Shown piece after piece: positions 22,183 to 32,761 of a DNA stretch of 64,000 nucleotides. The notes under the pieces were generated by a model, which saw nothing but the letters and a program-made list of their open reading frames with translations, made no database searches and was not told the origin of the DNA. Location of the stretch: assembly GCA_030180135.1 (NCBI GenBank), contig CM058239.1, positions 112,625,318-112,689,317 on the forward strand, in the 5' to 3' direction. The translations under genes were made by a program, and so were the position numbers. This stretch comes from Orychophragmus violaceus. Its lineage: Eukaryota > Streptophyta > Magnoliopsida > Brassicales > Brassicaceae. How positions within the stretch are numbered: position 1 is the first letter of the stretch; each line of letters opens with the position of its first letter.

Positions 22183-23882
22183 GTGATATCAGAGCCATTG
22201 GTTCTTAGGTTTCTTGTTTTAGATTCATGTTTAGGTTGTTTAATCTGTTTAGAATTGTTTTTGAATCAATTACTGATAAGATAAAACAGTTAAGAAACAT
22301 AAATTAAACCCTAAACACATTGATCAAATCACAAAACATGCTATATGACATGTTCTTGTGATCGGCCGAAAGGAAGCTCGGGTGGACGGCGGACGGTCGA
22401 CCGTGAGGCGTCCCGATCGCATGGATCGTGCGATAGCCGATCGCATGGATCGCGTCTCGTCCCGCGTTCGTCGTCCCGATCGTCTCGTCCGGAAGCTGTC
22501 CCGATCGCGTGAGGTTTTTACCGTCCGGATCGCGTCAAGCTCTCGGACGTCCCGATCTCTCGACCCGACTGTCCCGTAGCGTCTCGGCGATCGTCCCGGC
22601 TGAACCGTCCCGTCGTCCCGACCGTAGCTGAATCGCCTCGATCTCGGATCGGTTGGCTCGCGGCTGAGCGGCTGGACGATGGTTCCTTGGGAAGGAAACT
22701 AGGTCACGACCAACTCGGTTTGGTTCGTGACCAAATCGGTTCGGTTCAAGGCTCGGTTCAAAACTTGATTAAAATCTTCGTTCTGGTTTAATAAACAGAT
22801 TTTAATAATTTTATTAAATCTGGTTAAACCGGAATAAGAAATCCAATGTCGAAAGAAATATTGGATTTAGTGCCTAAACCAGGAATTTCTAATTTGATTT
22901 GGTTGGACCAAATAAATTGAGAAGTTCCGGTTTAGTAAATAACCGGTTGACAATTGTGGTCATCGCAGTAATTAAAACTTGGTTAGACCAGTTTTAATGA
23001 ACCAGACCGGTTATGTCAATTAATTGGACAATTGGGTCATGTCTTGGACATGGACCAATTCTTGGGCCTCGGGCCAAGAAGTTAAAACAATTGGGCCAGT
23101 TAATTGAGTCTTTCTTCAGAATAATTTAAAATCTATTTTATAAAATTATAAAGTCGTTTTTAAATTAAAGTTTCCGAAATTTTGAAATTAGAAAGTTTCT
23201 TAAAATAGAAGTTTCTGAATTTGCGGGTTTTGGATTTTAAAGAAATTTCTAAAGTTAGAAAGTTTCCGGTTTTAGAAAGTTTCCAATTTTAGAAAGTTTC
23301 CAAAAATAGTAGGTTTCCATAAATAGAAAGTTTCCCGAAATAGTAATCTTCTATTTTGGGAATGATTTTAATAAACCTACGAACCTCAAACAATATCAAG
23401 CGTTGGATGTCTTGTCCAGGCTATGTCAGCTGTCAAAGCCCATTCAATTGCATTCATGGCCTTACAGTGTGAGGATGTCTGCTTTTGCGTGGGTAAGACG
23501 GTTTGTGATTCATAAATGTCATTGGGAGTCCCAGACATTAATGATTACATGACTGTATAGTCCGGTTTTCTTGACTAGGCCATCGGGAGTCCCGGGCCTT
23601 GAGACATCAGAGTGGATTGGGCCTCGGGCCCAGATTCACAACCAAGAGTTATATCACGGATATAATTAGCCGATATAGGGCTTACCGATATAAGCTAAAG
23701 TTGGGTGACGGCCAGTGGCCCACTTTAATCTTAGTTATATGTGGATCTTGGAATCATTATATTCTATTGAGGGTAACTTAGGTTATTGAATATAATGCAT
23801 GATTAATCATATTATTCTTTAATACGAGATTAGTCATTTTGAACATAATAACTAATAACCTTTTTATTTATATATTTCAGAT
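22183..23882 (+). other. Copia A leader, probable intron
   Basis: The 1.7-kb leader has no sustained frame. It contains a CpG- and GATCG-rich tract (about 22365-22670), then T/A-rich sequence with repeated TAGAAAGTTTCC motifs (about 23195-23340). It ends in a strong acceptor, TTTATATATTTCAG (to 23880), two bases before the gag ATG at 23883. Donors CAG/GTAAAA (GT at 22073) and AAG/GTGAGA (GT at 22080) lie in the LTR. Splicing would remove the leader and its upstream ATGs. Confidence 0.55.
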
Positions 23883-24992
23883 ATGACTACTACAAGCACT
23901 CAAAACTCATTCTCGATCCGGTCTGTTCTCGAGAAGGAGAAGCTGACTGGAACGAACTTCCTGACATGGTCAAGGAACTTGAGGCTGGTCCTCAAGCAGG
24001 AGAAGAAGGATTATGTCCTTCGAGATCCCCTCCCCGAGAGGCCTCTTGCCAATGCTGCCAGGACTCTGCACAATGCTTGGGAAAAGCATTCGTCAGATGA
24101 AAATGATGTTTATTGCCTGATGTTGGTGACAATGACTCCTGAGCTGCAAAAACAGTTCGAAAGTGTATTGTCTCCAATCGAGATCATGGCAAGCCTGAAA
24201 TCGCTTTTTCAGGAGCAGGCTAGGACCGAGAGGTTCCAGACAGTTAAGAACCTCTTGGACTGTAAGTTGGCTGCGAATGCGGCAGTGAGTCCTCATGTCT
24301 TGAAGATGATGGGTTATCTCGATCATCTTCAGAAACTCGACTGCCCAATCAGCCAGGAACTTGCCTGCGACATCATTCTGCAGTCTTTACCTGCAAGCTA
24401 TGATCAGTTCATTCTGAACTTTAACATGCATGGCTTGAGTAAGACACTGCCTGAGCTTCACGGAATGCTCAAGACTGCAGAGCCCAACTTGAAGAAAACC
24501 GCCAAGGACCCCAATGTACTTATGGTACAAAAGGGCAAGGGGTTTAAGAAGTCTTCTGCTAAGGATAAGGGAAAGGCCAAGGGTGTCCAAGTCTCGGACA
24601 AGGACACGCCAAAGCCCAAGCCCAAGTCCAAGGCTGGGCCTACTGACATGTGCAGGTTCTGCAAAGAACTGGGGCATTGGAGAAGAGATTGTAAGAAATT
24701 CCAGGAAGGTCTAAAGGAATTAAAGAAGAAGACTTTCGAGACTTCTTCATCAGGTATTTTTGTTATAGAAGTTAATACAACTACTTCTGATAATACCTCA
24801 TGGGTCATGGATACTGGTTGTGGGGCTCATATTTGTACTAATATGCAGGCACTCAGCAACAGTAGAAGGCTGAAGCAAGGACAAGTGGAACTACGAGTTG
24901 GGAATGGAGCGAAAGTTTCAGCACTAGCTGTAGGAACATACTTGTTGTCTTTACCTTCGGGATTGATTTTAGAACTGAATAATTGTTATTTT
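23883..24992 (+). pseudogene. Copia A gag-protease half, interrupted by B
   Basis: 370 codons are intact up to the insertion. The gag domain includes EKLTGTNFLTWSRNLRLVLK and LFQEQARTERFQTVKNLLDC, a CCHC knuckle CRFCKELGHWRRDC near residue 256, and the protease active site MDTGCGAHIC near residue 309. The frame then reads into the LTR of B and stops 20 codons later (25052). It is nearly identical to the corresponding part of B; a few substitutions, mostly silent, were seen. Confidence 0.95.
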
Positions 24993-25620
24993 TGTTGGAA
25001 TTGTGTCCAGCAATCTCTGTACTGTCTCTATAACGTAAGAGTATGTCAGTGATCAGACATAAGTCATACAATGCTGGGGGTCATGATGGCTTGCTAGAGT
25101 CCGCTCATGATCTATAAGTCTTGGACTTATTGCCTTTATTGTATGATCCCATATGGGTCACACGCTTAAGCTAGCAGGAAATAATGTTGGAACGGCTTAG
25201 CAGAAGTACGACAAAAGTGCTAGGCATTTGTCGTACTAAGAGAGAAAGACTAATGGGTCTGATTAAATGGAATTTAATCAGATTGGGCCCAAAAGCCCAA
25301 AAGAGAAAGAGAAGGCTTTTAAATGACTAAAAGCCAATTCTCTTCTTCTTGAACCCAACCCTAGCCGCGATTTCTCTCCTCTCTCTGCGCCAGCCTCCTT
25401 GTGGTCTAGCAGCCAGTTTCCGGTGATTGCGTGTGTGAGCCTTTGGAGGATCCATCTCTCGGTGTATCTCCCTGATCATTGACCTGTTCATCAATTCCGC
25501 TGCAAACAAACAGGTAAAAGGTGAGATCATATGTTTCTAAATAAGAACACCTAGATCTAATGCATGTTTAGGTTGATATCAATATGAGAATGAAATCAGG
25601 ATCAACCAAAACCTCCTACA
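24993..25620 (+). repeat. 5' LTR of copia B
   Basis: It runs from TGTTGGAATTGTGTCC to ACCTCCTACA. It differs from the A LTR at many positions (about ten percent by eye in the first 50 bases) but keeps the same dyads, including the arms at 25204-25236. Splice-donor candidates lie at 25514 and 25521. Confidence 0.95.
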
Positions 25621-27292
25621 GTGGTATCAGAGCCATTGGTTCTTAGGTTTCTTGTTTTAGATTCATTGTTTAGGTTGTTTAATCTGTTTAGATGTGTTTT
25701 GAATCCATTACTGATAAGAAAAACACATAAGAAACTGAATTGAACCCTAAACACACAAGAAAAGATCGCAAACTGAGCTATATGACTCAGGTTTGGATCG
25801 GCCGAGAGTGGGACGGTCGGAGCAGGACGGTCGGACGGTTGGACGCGGATCGGATCGGATCGGTTGACCGATCGCGGTCGATCGTCGCGTCGAACCGATC
25901 GCGTCGTCCCGATCGCTCGGCGATCGCGGAACGACCGACCGTGCGCTGCGTCCCGATCGCGTCCGTCCGTGCGTCAGTGTACCGTCCCGTACGTCCGGCT
26001 AGCGAGCGTTCCGATCGTCCGGCTGGCTCGTCCCGACCGTCCTCGATCTCGGATCGAACGGCTCGCGGTTTGAGCGGCTGGACGAGAGGCTGAGCGGCTG
26101 GAAATTAGGTCACGACCAACTCGGTTTGGTTCGTGACTAATTCGGCTCGGTTCAAGGCTCGGTTTAAGATTTTAATTAAAAATCTACGTTCTGGTTTAAT
26201 AAACAGATTTAATAATTTTATTAAGTCTGGTTAAACCGGGATAAGAAATCCAAAGTCGAAAATTGGATTTTGTGCCTAAACCAGGATTTCTAATTTGATT
26301 TGGTTGGACCAAATAAATTGAGAAAATCCGGTTTAGTAAATAACCGGTTGACAATTGTGGTCATCGTAGTAATTGAAACTTGGTTAGACCAGTTTTAATG
26401 AACCAGACCGGTTATGTCAATTAATTGGACAATTGGGTCATGTCTTGGACATGGACCAATTCTTGGGCCTCGGGCCAAGAAGTTAAAACAATTGGGCCAT
26501 TAATTGAGTCATTCTTCAGATTTAAATTTAAAACTTATTTTATAAAATAAAATTATGAAATTCGATTTTAAATTTTATAAAGTTCCGAAATTTCGAAATT
26601 AGAAAGTTTCCAAAATTAGAAGTTTCTGAATTTGCGGGTTTTGGATTTTAAAGAAGTTTCTAAAGTTAGAAAGTTTCCGGTTTTAGAAAGTTTCCAATTT
26701 TAGAAAGTTTCTAAAAATAGTAGGTTTCCATAATTAGAAAGTTTCCCGAAATAGTAATCTTCTATTTTGGGAATGATTTTAATAAACCTACGGACCTCAA
26801 ACAATATCAAGCGTTGGATGTCTTGTCCAGGCTATGTCAGCTGTCAAAGCCCATTCAATTGCATTCATGGCCTTACAGTGTGAGGATGTCTGCTTTTGCG
26901 TGGGTAAGACGGTTTGTGATTCATAAATGTCATTGGGAGTCCCAGACATTAATGATTACATGACTGTATAGTCCGGTTTTCTTGACTAGGCCATCGGGAG
27001 TCCCGGGCCTTGAGACATCAGGGTGGATTGGGCCTCGGGCCCAGATTCACAACCAAGAGTTATATCACGGATATAATTAGCCGAAATAGGGCTTACCGAT
27101 ATAAGCTAAGGTTGGGTGACGGCCAGTGGCCCACTTTGATCTTAGTTATATGTGGATCTTGGAATCATTATATTCTATTGAGGGTAACTTAGGTTATTGA
27201 ATATAATGCATGATTAATCATATTATACTTTAATACGAGATTAATCATTTTGAACATATAACTAATAACCTTTTTATTTATATATTTCAGAT
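25621..27292 (+). other. Copia B leader, probable intron with GATCG-rich tract
   Basis: The organisation is as in A. The perfect primer site TGGTATCAGAGCC is followed by a GC-rich tract at about 25795-26100 built of GATCG, GTCCCG and CGGACG-like words. TAGAAAGTTTCC repeats lie at about 26600-26750, and the acceptor TATATATTTCAG ends at 27290, two bases before the gag ATG. The GC tract aligns poorly with that of A although flanking leader sequence aligns well. Confidence 0.55.
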
Positions 27293-30200
27293 ATGACTAC
27301 TACAAGCACACAAAACACGTTCTCGATCCGGTCTGTTCTCGAGAAGGAGAAGCTGACTGGAACGAACTTCCTGACATGGTCAAGGAACTTGAGGCTGGTC
27401 CTCAAGCAGGAGAAGAAGGATTATGTCCTTCGAGATCCCCTCCCCGAGAGGCCTCTTGCCAATGCTGCCAGGACTCTGCACAATGCTTGGGAAAAGCATT
27501 CGTCAGATGAAAATGATGTTTATTGCCTGATGTTGGTGACAATGACTCCAGAGCTGCAAAAGCAGTTCGAAAGTGTATTGTCTCCAATCGAGATCATGGC
27601 AAGCCTGAAATCGCTTTTTCAGGAGCAGGCTAGGACCGAGAGGTTCCAGACAGTTAAGAACCTCTTGGACTGTAAGTTGGCTGCGAATGCGGCAGTGAGT
27701 CCTCATGTGTTGAAGATGATGGGTTATCTCGATCATCTTCACAAACTCGACTGCCCAATCAGCCAGGAACTTGCCTGCGACATCATTCTGCAGTCTTTAC
27801 CTGCAAGCTATGATCAGTTCATTCTGAACTTTAACATGCATGGCTTGAGTAAGACACTACCTGAGCTTCACGGAATGCTCAAGACTGCAGAGCCCAACTT
27901 GAAGAAAACCGCCAAGGACCCCAATGTACTTATGGTACAAAAGGGCAAGGGGTTTAAGAAGTCTTCTGCTAAGGATAAGGGAAAGGCCAAGGGTGTCCAA
28001 GTCGTGGACTCAGACACGCCAAAGCCCAAGCCCAAGTCCAAGGCTGGGCCTACTGACATGTGCAGGTTCTGCAAAGAACTGGGGCATTGGAGAAGAGATT
28101 GCAAGAAATTCCAGGAAGGTCTAAAGGAATTAAAGAAGAAGACTTTCGAGACTTCTTCATCAGGTATTTTTGTTATAGAAGTTAATACAACTACTTCTGA
28201 TAATACCTCATGGGTCATGGATACTGGTTGTGGGGCTCATATTTGTACTAATATGCAGGCACTCAGCAACAGTAGAAGGCTGAAGCAAGGACAAGTGGAA
28301 CTACGAGTTGGGAATGGAGCGAAAGTTTCAGCACTAGCTGTAGGAACTTACTTGTTGTCTTTACCTTCGGGATTGATTTTAGAACTTAATAATTGTTATT
28401 TTGTACCTGCTATAAGCAGAAATATTATTTCAATTTCTTTGTTGGATTTGGAAGGTTATGATTTTTCAGTTAAGAATAAATTATGTTCCTTCAATCGCAA
28501 CAATTTGTTCTATGGTTCGGCCCCTCTTACGAATGGGCTTTACATACTCGATCAATTCGCGCCAATTTATAACATCAATACAAAACGGTTTAAACCTAAT
28601 GAGGAAAACCGAACGTTTCTATGGCATTGTCGTTTAGGGCACATCAGCGAGAAACGCATCAAGAGGCTCCATTCGAATGGACTTCTTGGCTCATTTGACT
28701 TTGAGTCATGTGAGAAATGCGAATCCTGCATGATGGGCAAAATGACACGGGCCCCCTTTAATAAACCTAACGAGAGGGCCAGTGACTTATTGGGCCTGAT
28801 ACACACTGATGTGTGTGGCCCAATGTCCACTAATGCAAGAGGAAACTATCAGTACTTCATTACCTTCACTGATGATTTCAGTAGGTATGGATATGTTTAC
28901 TTGATGAAACATAAGTCTGAATCTTTTGAGAAGTTCAGAGAATTCCAAAATGAAGTACAGAACCAACTTGGCAAAAGCATTAAGGCTCTTCGGTCCGACC
29001 GAGGAGGAGAATACTTAAGCCAAGAATTCAGTGATCATCTGAGAGAGTGTGGGATTGTATCCCAACTCACTCCTCCTGGAACACCTCAATGGAATGGTGT
29101 GTCTGAGAGGAGAAATCGGACCTTATTGGATATGGTTCGATCTATGATGAGTCACACAGACCTTCCAATATCCCTTTGGGGATATGCTCTGCTAACAGCA
29201 GTGTTCACACTAAACAGAGCGCCATCAAAAGCAGTAGCAAAGACACCATATGAATTATGGACTGGAGAAGCTCCAGTGCTGTCTTATCTAAGAATTTGGG
29301 GTTGTGAAGCCTATGTTAAGAGATTAATCTCAGATAAGCTTACACCAAAATCTGATAAATGCTATTTCATTGGTTATCCACGGGAAACCAAGGCTTATTA
29401 CTTCTATCTACGTTCCGAGAACAAGATCTTTGTTGCCCGGGATTGTAACTTTCTTGAGAGAGAGTTTCTCTCTAAGAAAGACAGTGGGAGTAAGGTACTG
29501 CTTGAAGAAATTCAAGATGAACAGGATACTGCTCAACCTAATGAGGAAGAGCAGCAGGAGGATCTACAAGAAATTGTAGAGCCTGAACCTGTAGTACCTG
29601 AAGTTCGAAGATCCGGGAGGATCCGTCACGAACCCGAGAGATATCAGGGATTCCTCGTGACTGACTGTCATGATCTTTTGATCATTGATGGTGATGAACC
29701 ATCGAACTTCAATCAAGCCATGATGGGCCCAGATTCCTCTAAGTGGCGCAAGGCCACTGATTCCGAAATGGACTCCATGTCGGTCAACCAAGTATTTTCG
29801 TTGGTTGACTTACCCGTTGGTGTAAAAGCCATCGAGTGCAAATGGATCTTCAAGAAGAAGATTGACGTGGATGGAAATGTCCAGATTTATAAAGCCAGGT
29901 TGGTGGCAAAAGGTTTCAGACAAGTTCACGGTGTGGACTACGATGAAACCTATTCACCGGTGGCTATGATGAAATCTATTCGGATTCTACTAGCAACTGC
30001 AGCTTTTCATGATTATGAAATTTGGCAGATGGACGTGAAAACCGCCTTCCTGAATGGTATTCTGGAAGAGGATGTGTATATGACGCAACCTGACGGTTAC
30101 ATAGATCCAAAGAATGCTGGGAAAGTATGCAAACTTCATAAATCCATTTATGGATTGAAGCAAGCATCGAGGAGCTGGAATCTTCGTTTTGATGAAGCGA

Positions 30201-31270
30201 TCAAGCAATTTGACTTTATCAGAAACGAAGAAGAACAATGCGTGTATAAGAAAACTAGTGGGAGCAAAATCGTTTTTCTTATTCTGTATGTTGATGACAT
30301 ACTGCTTCTCGGAAACGACATTCCAATGCTGAAGTCTGTAAAAGACTGGCTTGGAAGTTGTTTTTCCATGAAAGACATGGGTGAAGCCGCATACGTTCTT
30401 GGAATTAGGATCTATCGGGATAGACCTAAGAGGCTGATAGGCTTGTGTCAAGACTCATACATTGACAAAGTCCTACAAAGATTCAGCATGAAAGATTCCA
30501 AGAAGGGCTTCACGCCAATGGTACATGGCACAACGCTAAGCAAGAAGCAGAGCCCTACGTCGGCTGCTGAGCTTGAGCGCATGAAGAATATTCCTTATGC
30601 ATCTGCAATAGGATCTGTCATGTATGCCATGATCTGTACTCGTCCTGATGTTGCTTACGCATTAAGCATGACGAGTAGATACCAGTCAAATCCAGGTGAA
30701 AACCATTGGATTGCCGTAAAGAACATCTTGAAGTATCTAAGACATACTAAGGATAAGTTCTTAGTGTACGGTGGAAGTGATGTGCTTAAAGTCAGTGGAT
30801 TCACGGACGCAAGTTTCCAGACAGACACAGATGATTTCCGGTCACAGTCCGGTTATGTCTTTTGTCTGAATGGCGGTGCAGTAAGTTGGAGAAGCTCCAA
30901 GCAGGACACCGTTGCTGATTCCACTACAGAAGCTGAATATATCGCCGCCTCAGAAGCAGCGAAGGAAGCTGTTTGGATTCGAAAGTTCATTATGGAACTA
31001 GGTGTGATACCAGATGCGGCTGAGCCTCTGGCACTATTTTGTGACAACAATGGTGCTATAGCTCAGGCAAAGGAACCAAGATCACACCAGAAATCCAAGC
31101 ATGTTCAAAGAAGATATCACTTGATACGTGACATCATTAATAGAAAGGAAGTCAAGATCAGCCGAGTTCCGACAGATGATAATGTCGCTGATCCGTTGAC
31201 AAAGCCACTCCCAAGGCCTAAGCTCGAGTTCCTGACTGAAGCTGTAGGCATTAGAAACATTGAAATGTAA
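27293..31270 (+). CDS. Copia B gag-pol polyprotein (1325 aa)
   Basis: A single open frame carries all Ty1/copia domains in order. Gag (about residues 1-250) starts SIRSVLEKEKLTGTNFLTW. The zinc knuckle CRFCKELGHWRRDC is near 256, the protease DTGCGAH near 309 and the GAG-pre-integrase LWHCRLGHIS near 442. The integrase core has acidic residues in HTDVCGP (near 504), SDRGGEY (near 568) and NGVSERRNR (near 604). RT has catalytic YVDDILLLGND near 998, and RNase H has FTDASFQTD (near 1169) and CDNNGAIAQAKE (near 1249). Length is normal for copia. The ATG follows a strong splice acceptor by two bases. No stop, frameshift or missing catalytic residue was found. Confidence 0.95.
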   Translation: MTTTSTQNTFSIRSVLEKEKLTGTNFLTWSRNLRLVLKQEKKDYVLRDPLPERPLANAARTLHNAWEKHSSDENDVYCLMLVTMTPELQKQFESVLSPIEIMASLKSLFQEQARTERFQTVKNLLDCKLAANAAVSPHVLKMMGYLDHLHKLDCPISQELACDIILQSLPASYDQFILNFNMHGLSKTLPELHGMLKTAEPNLKKTAKDPNVLMVQKGKGFKKSSAKDKGKAKGVQVVDSDTPKPKPKSKAGPTDMCRFCKELGHWRRDCKKFQEGLKELKKKTFETSSSGIFVIEVNTTTSDNTSWVMDTGCGAHICTNMQALSNSRRLKQGQVELRVGNGAKVSALAVGTYLLSLPSGLILELNNCYFVPAISRNIISISLLDLEGYDFSVKNKLCSFNRNNLFYGSAPLTNGLYILDQFAPIYNINTKRFKPNEENRTFLWHCRLGHISEKRIKRLHSNGLLGSFDFESCEKCESCMMGKMTRAPFNKPNERASDLLGLIHTDVCGPMSTNARGNYQYFITFTDDFSRYGYVYLMKHKSESFEKFREFQNEVQNQLGKSIKALRSDRGGEYLSQEFSDHLRECGIVSQLTPPGTPQWNGVSERRNRTLLDMVRSMMSHTDLPISLWGYALLTAVFTLNRAPSKAVAKTPYELWTGEAPVLSYLRIWGCEAYVKRLISDKLTPKSDKCYFIGYPRETKAYYFYLRSENKIFVARDCNFLEREFLSKKDSGSKVLLEEIQDEQDTAQPNEEEQQEDLQEIVEPEPVVPEVRRSGRIRHEPERYQGFLVTDCHDLLIIDGDEPSNFNQAMMGPDSSKWRKATDSEMDSMSVNQVFSLVDLPVGVKAIECKWIFKKKIDVDGNVQIYKARLVAKGFRQVHGVDYDETYSPVAMMKSIRILLATAAFHDYEIWQMDVKTAFLNGILEEDVYMTQPDGYIDPKNAGKVCKLHKSIYGLKQASRSWNLRFDEAIKQFDFIRNEEEQCVYKKTSGSKIVFLILYVDDILLLGNDIPMLKSVKDWLGSCFSMKDMGEAAYVLGIRIYRDRPKRLIGLCQDSYIDKVLQRFSMKDSKKGFTPMVHGTTLSKKQSPTSAAELERMKNIPYASAIGSVMYAMICTRPDVAYALSMTSRYQSNPGENHWIAVKNILKYLRHTKDKFLVYGGSDVLKVSGFTDASFQTDTDDFRSQSGYVFCLNGGAVSWRSSKQDTVADSTTEAEYIAASEAAKEAVWIRKFIMELGVIPDAAEPLALFCDNNGAIAQAKEPRSHQKSKHVQRRYHLIRDIINRKEVKISRVPTDDNVADPLTKPLPRPKLEFLTEAVGIRNIEM

Positions 31271-32128
31271 TCTAAATTTGAGTGGGAGTTTTTGTGAGCT
31301 TTATTTTAGTTATTTGATATGTTCTTGTAAAACATTATTATTTATGTTTTAATGAAATTATTATTTCAAGATTATTTTAACTGTGATGAAATAATCGTTC
31401 CAAAATGATATGAACCATTTTATAGGTCATCGAAGTAAATGATTTGATCTTGAGTCATCAAAGTCATTTAGCTTGATCATGAGATCCTATATTTGATAAA
31501 TGTTTTATATCATCCTGTCCCCAGTCGAAGGTTGTTGAAATTGGAACACCAACAACCGTGTAAGATTGGATTGGTACGTGACTTATGACAAAGTCTCAGT
31601 GTGTCATAGATGCTCGGCATCAAAGTCAGTACATAGGTGTATGTTGGGAACATACGACCGGACAAGACCCGCTAATAAGAACTCTTCAGGATATTTATAT
31701 CTGTGTCATAAGAGATTCTTACTACGACTATAGAGTATAGTCCTTAGACCTGAGTTCGCATGCATGTGACTGCATATGGACTGATGCACTTTGATCATTG
31801 TCTAACGCTATCGTTCTGCGATAGCTATAAGGACCTTGTTTGGGTACATCATGAAATGAGTAGTTTACAGTGATGGAACAAGATGGGATTTGTCCCTCCA
31901 ATATAAATGGAGTGAATATCTCTAGGCCAATCGGAGATTTGAATACTGGAAAACGCATGGCCATGCTCAAACGGACTTTCCCGAGTCGTTTGGATTGTCA
32001 GTATCAAATCAGAGTCCGATGAACAAGATTAGGCTTTATAAGGATGACACTAATCTTGCCTTATGACTAATCGAGATATTGAGACGAAAGGGATTATGAA
32101 TACAGAGATTCCAGTTCAAGTGGGAGAT
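31271..32128 (+). other. Copia B 3' untranslated region and polypurine tract
   Basis: 858 bases lie between the pol stop and the 3' LTR. There is no sustained sense frame. The tract AAGTGGGAGA (32118-32127) directly before the LTR would prime plus-strand synthesis. The equivalent region of A is 35630-36483 and differs by scattered changes. Confidence 0.7.
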
Positions 32129-32756
32129 TGTTGGAATTGTGTCCAGCAATCTCTGTACTGTCTCTATAACGTAAGAGTATGTCAGTGATCAGACATAAGT
32201 CATACAATGCTGGGGGTCATGATGGCTTGCTAGAGTCCGCTCATGATCTATAAGTCTTGGACTTATTGCCTTTATTGTATGATCCCATATGGGTCACACG
32301 CTTAAGCTAGCAGGAAATAATGTTGGAACGGCTTAGCAGAAGTACGACAAAAGTGCTAGGCATTTGTCGTACTAAGAGAGAAAGACTAATGGGTCTGATT
32401 AAATGGAATTTAATCAGATTGGGCCCAAAAGCCCAAAAGAGAAAGAGAAGGCTTTTAAATGACTAAAAGCCAATTCTCTTCTTCTTGAACCCAACCCTAG
32501 CCGCGATTTCTCTCCTCTCTCTGCGCCAGCCTCCTTGTGGTCTAGCAGCCAGTTTCCGGTGATTGCGTGTGTGAGCCTTTGGAGGATCCATCTCTCGGTG
32601 TATCTCCCTGATCATTGACCTGTTCATCAATTCCGCTGCAAACAAACAGGTAAAAGGTGAGATCATATGTTTCTAAATAAGAACACCTAGATCTAATGCA
32701 TGTTTAGGTTGATATCAATATGAGAATGAAATCAGGATCAACCAAAACCTCCTACA
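32129..32756 (+). repeat. 3' LTR of copia B
   Basis: It appears identical to 24993-25620. Its last bases contain an ATG (32720) in frame with the resumed pol of element A, creating a 969-codon frame that starts inside this LTR. Confidence 0.95.
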
Positions 32757-32761
32757 ATTTT

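Larger units (their letters stand above)
24993..32756 (+). mobile_element. Ty1/copia element B, intact, nested in A
   Basis: The 7764-bp element has LTRs 24993-25620 and 32129-32756 (628 bp, identical by eye) and ATTTT target duplications at 24988-24992 and 32757-32761. It has a perfect initiator-Met primer site (25622-25634), a long leader, one 1325-codon gag-pol frame, a 3' untranslated region of about 860 bp and a polypurine tract AAGTGGGAGA at 32118-32127. It lies in the same orientation as A. Every sequence feature needed for autonomous transposition appears present, which suggests recent, possibly continuing, activity. Confidence 0.95.

Noticed and set aside
23195..23340. Repeated TAGAAAGTTTCC motifs in the copia leader, resembling heat-shock elements
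   Set aside because: Spacing of GAA and TTC is three bases, not two, and the motifs lie in the leader rather than in the LTR promoter.
29990..30451. Minus-strand frame of 153 codons inside copia B pol
   Set aside because: It is complementary to the RT coding region; the sense strand fully explains it, and A has a similar but shorter version.
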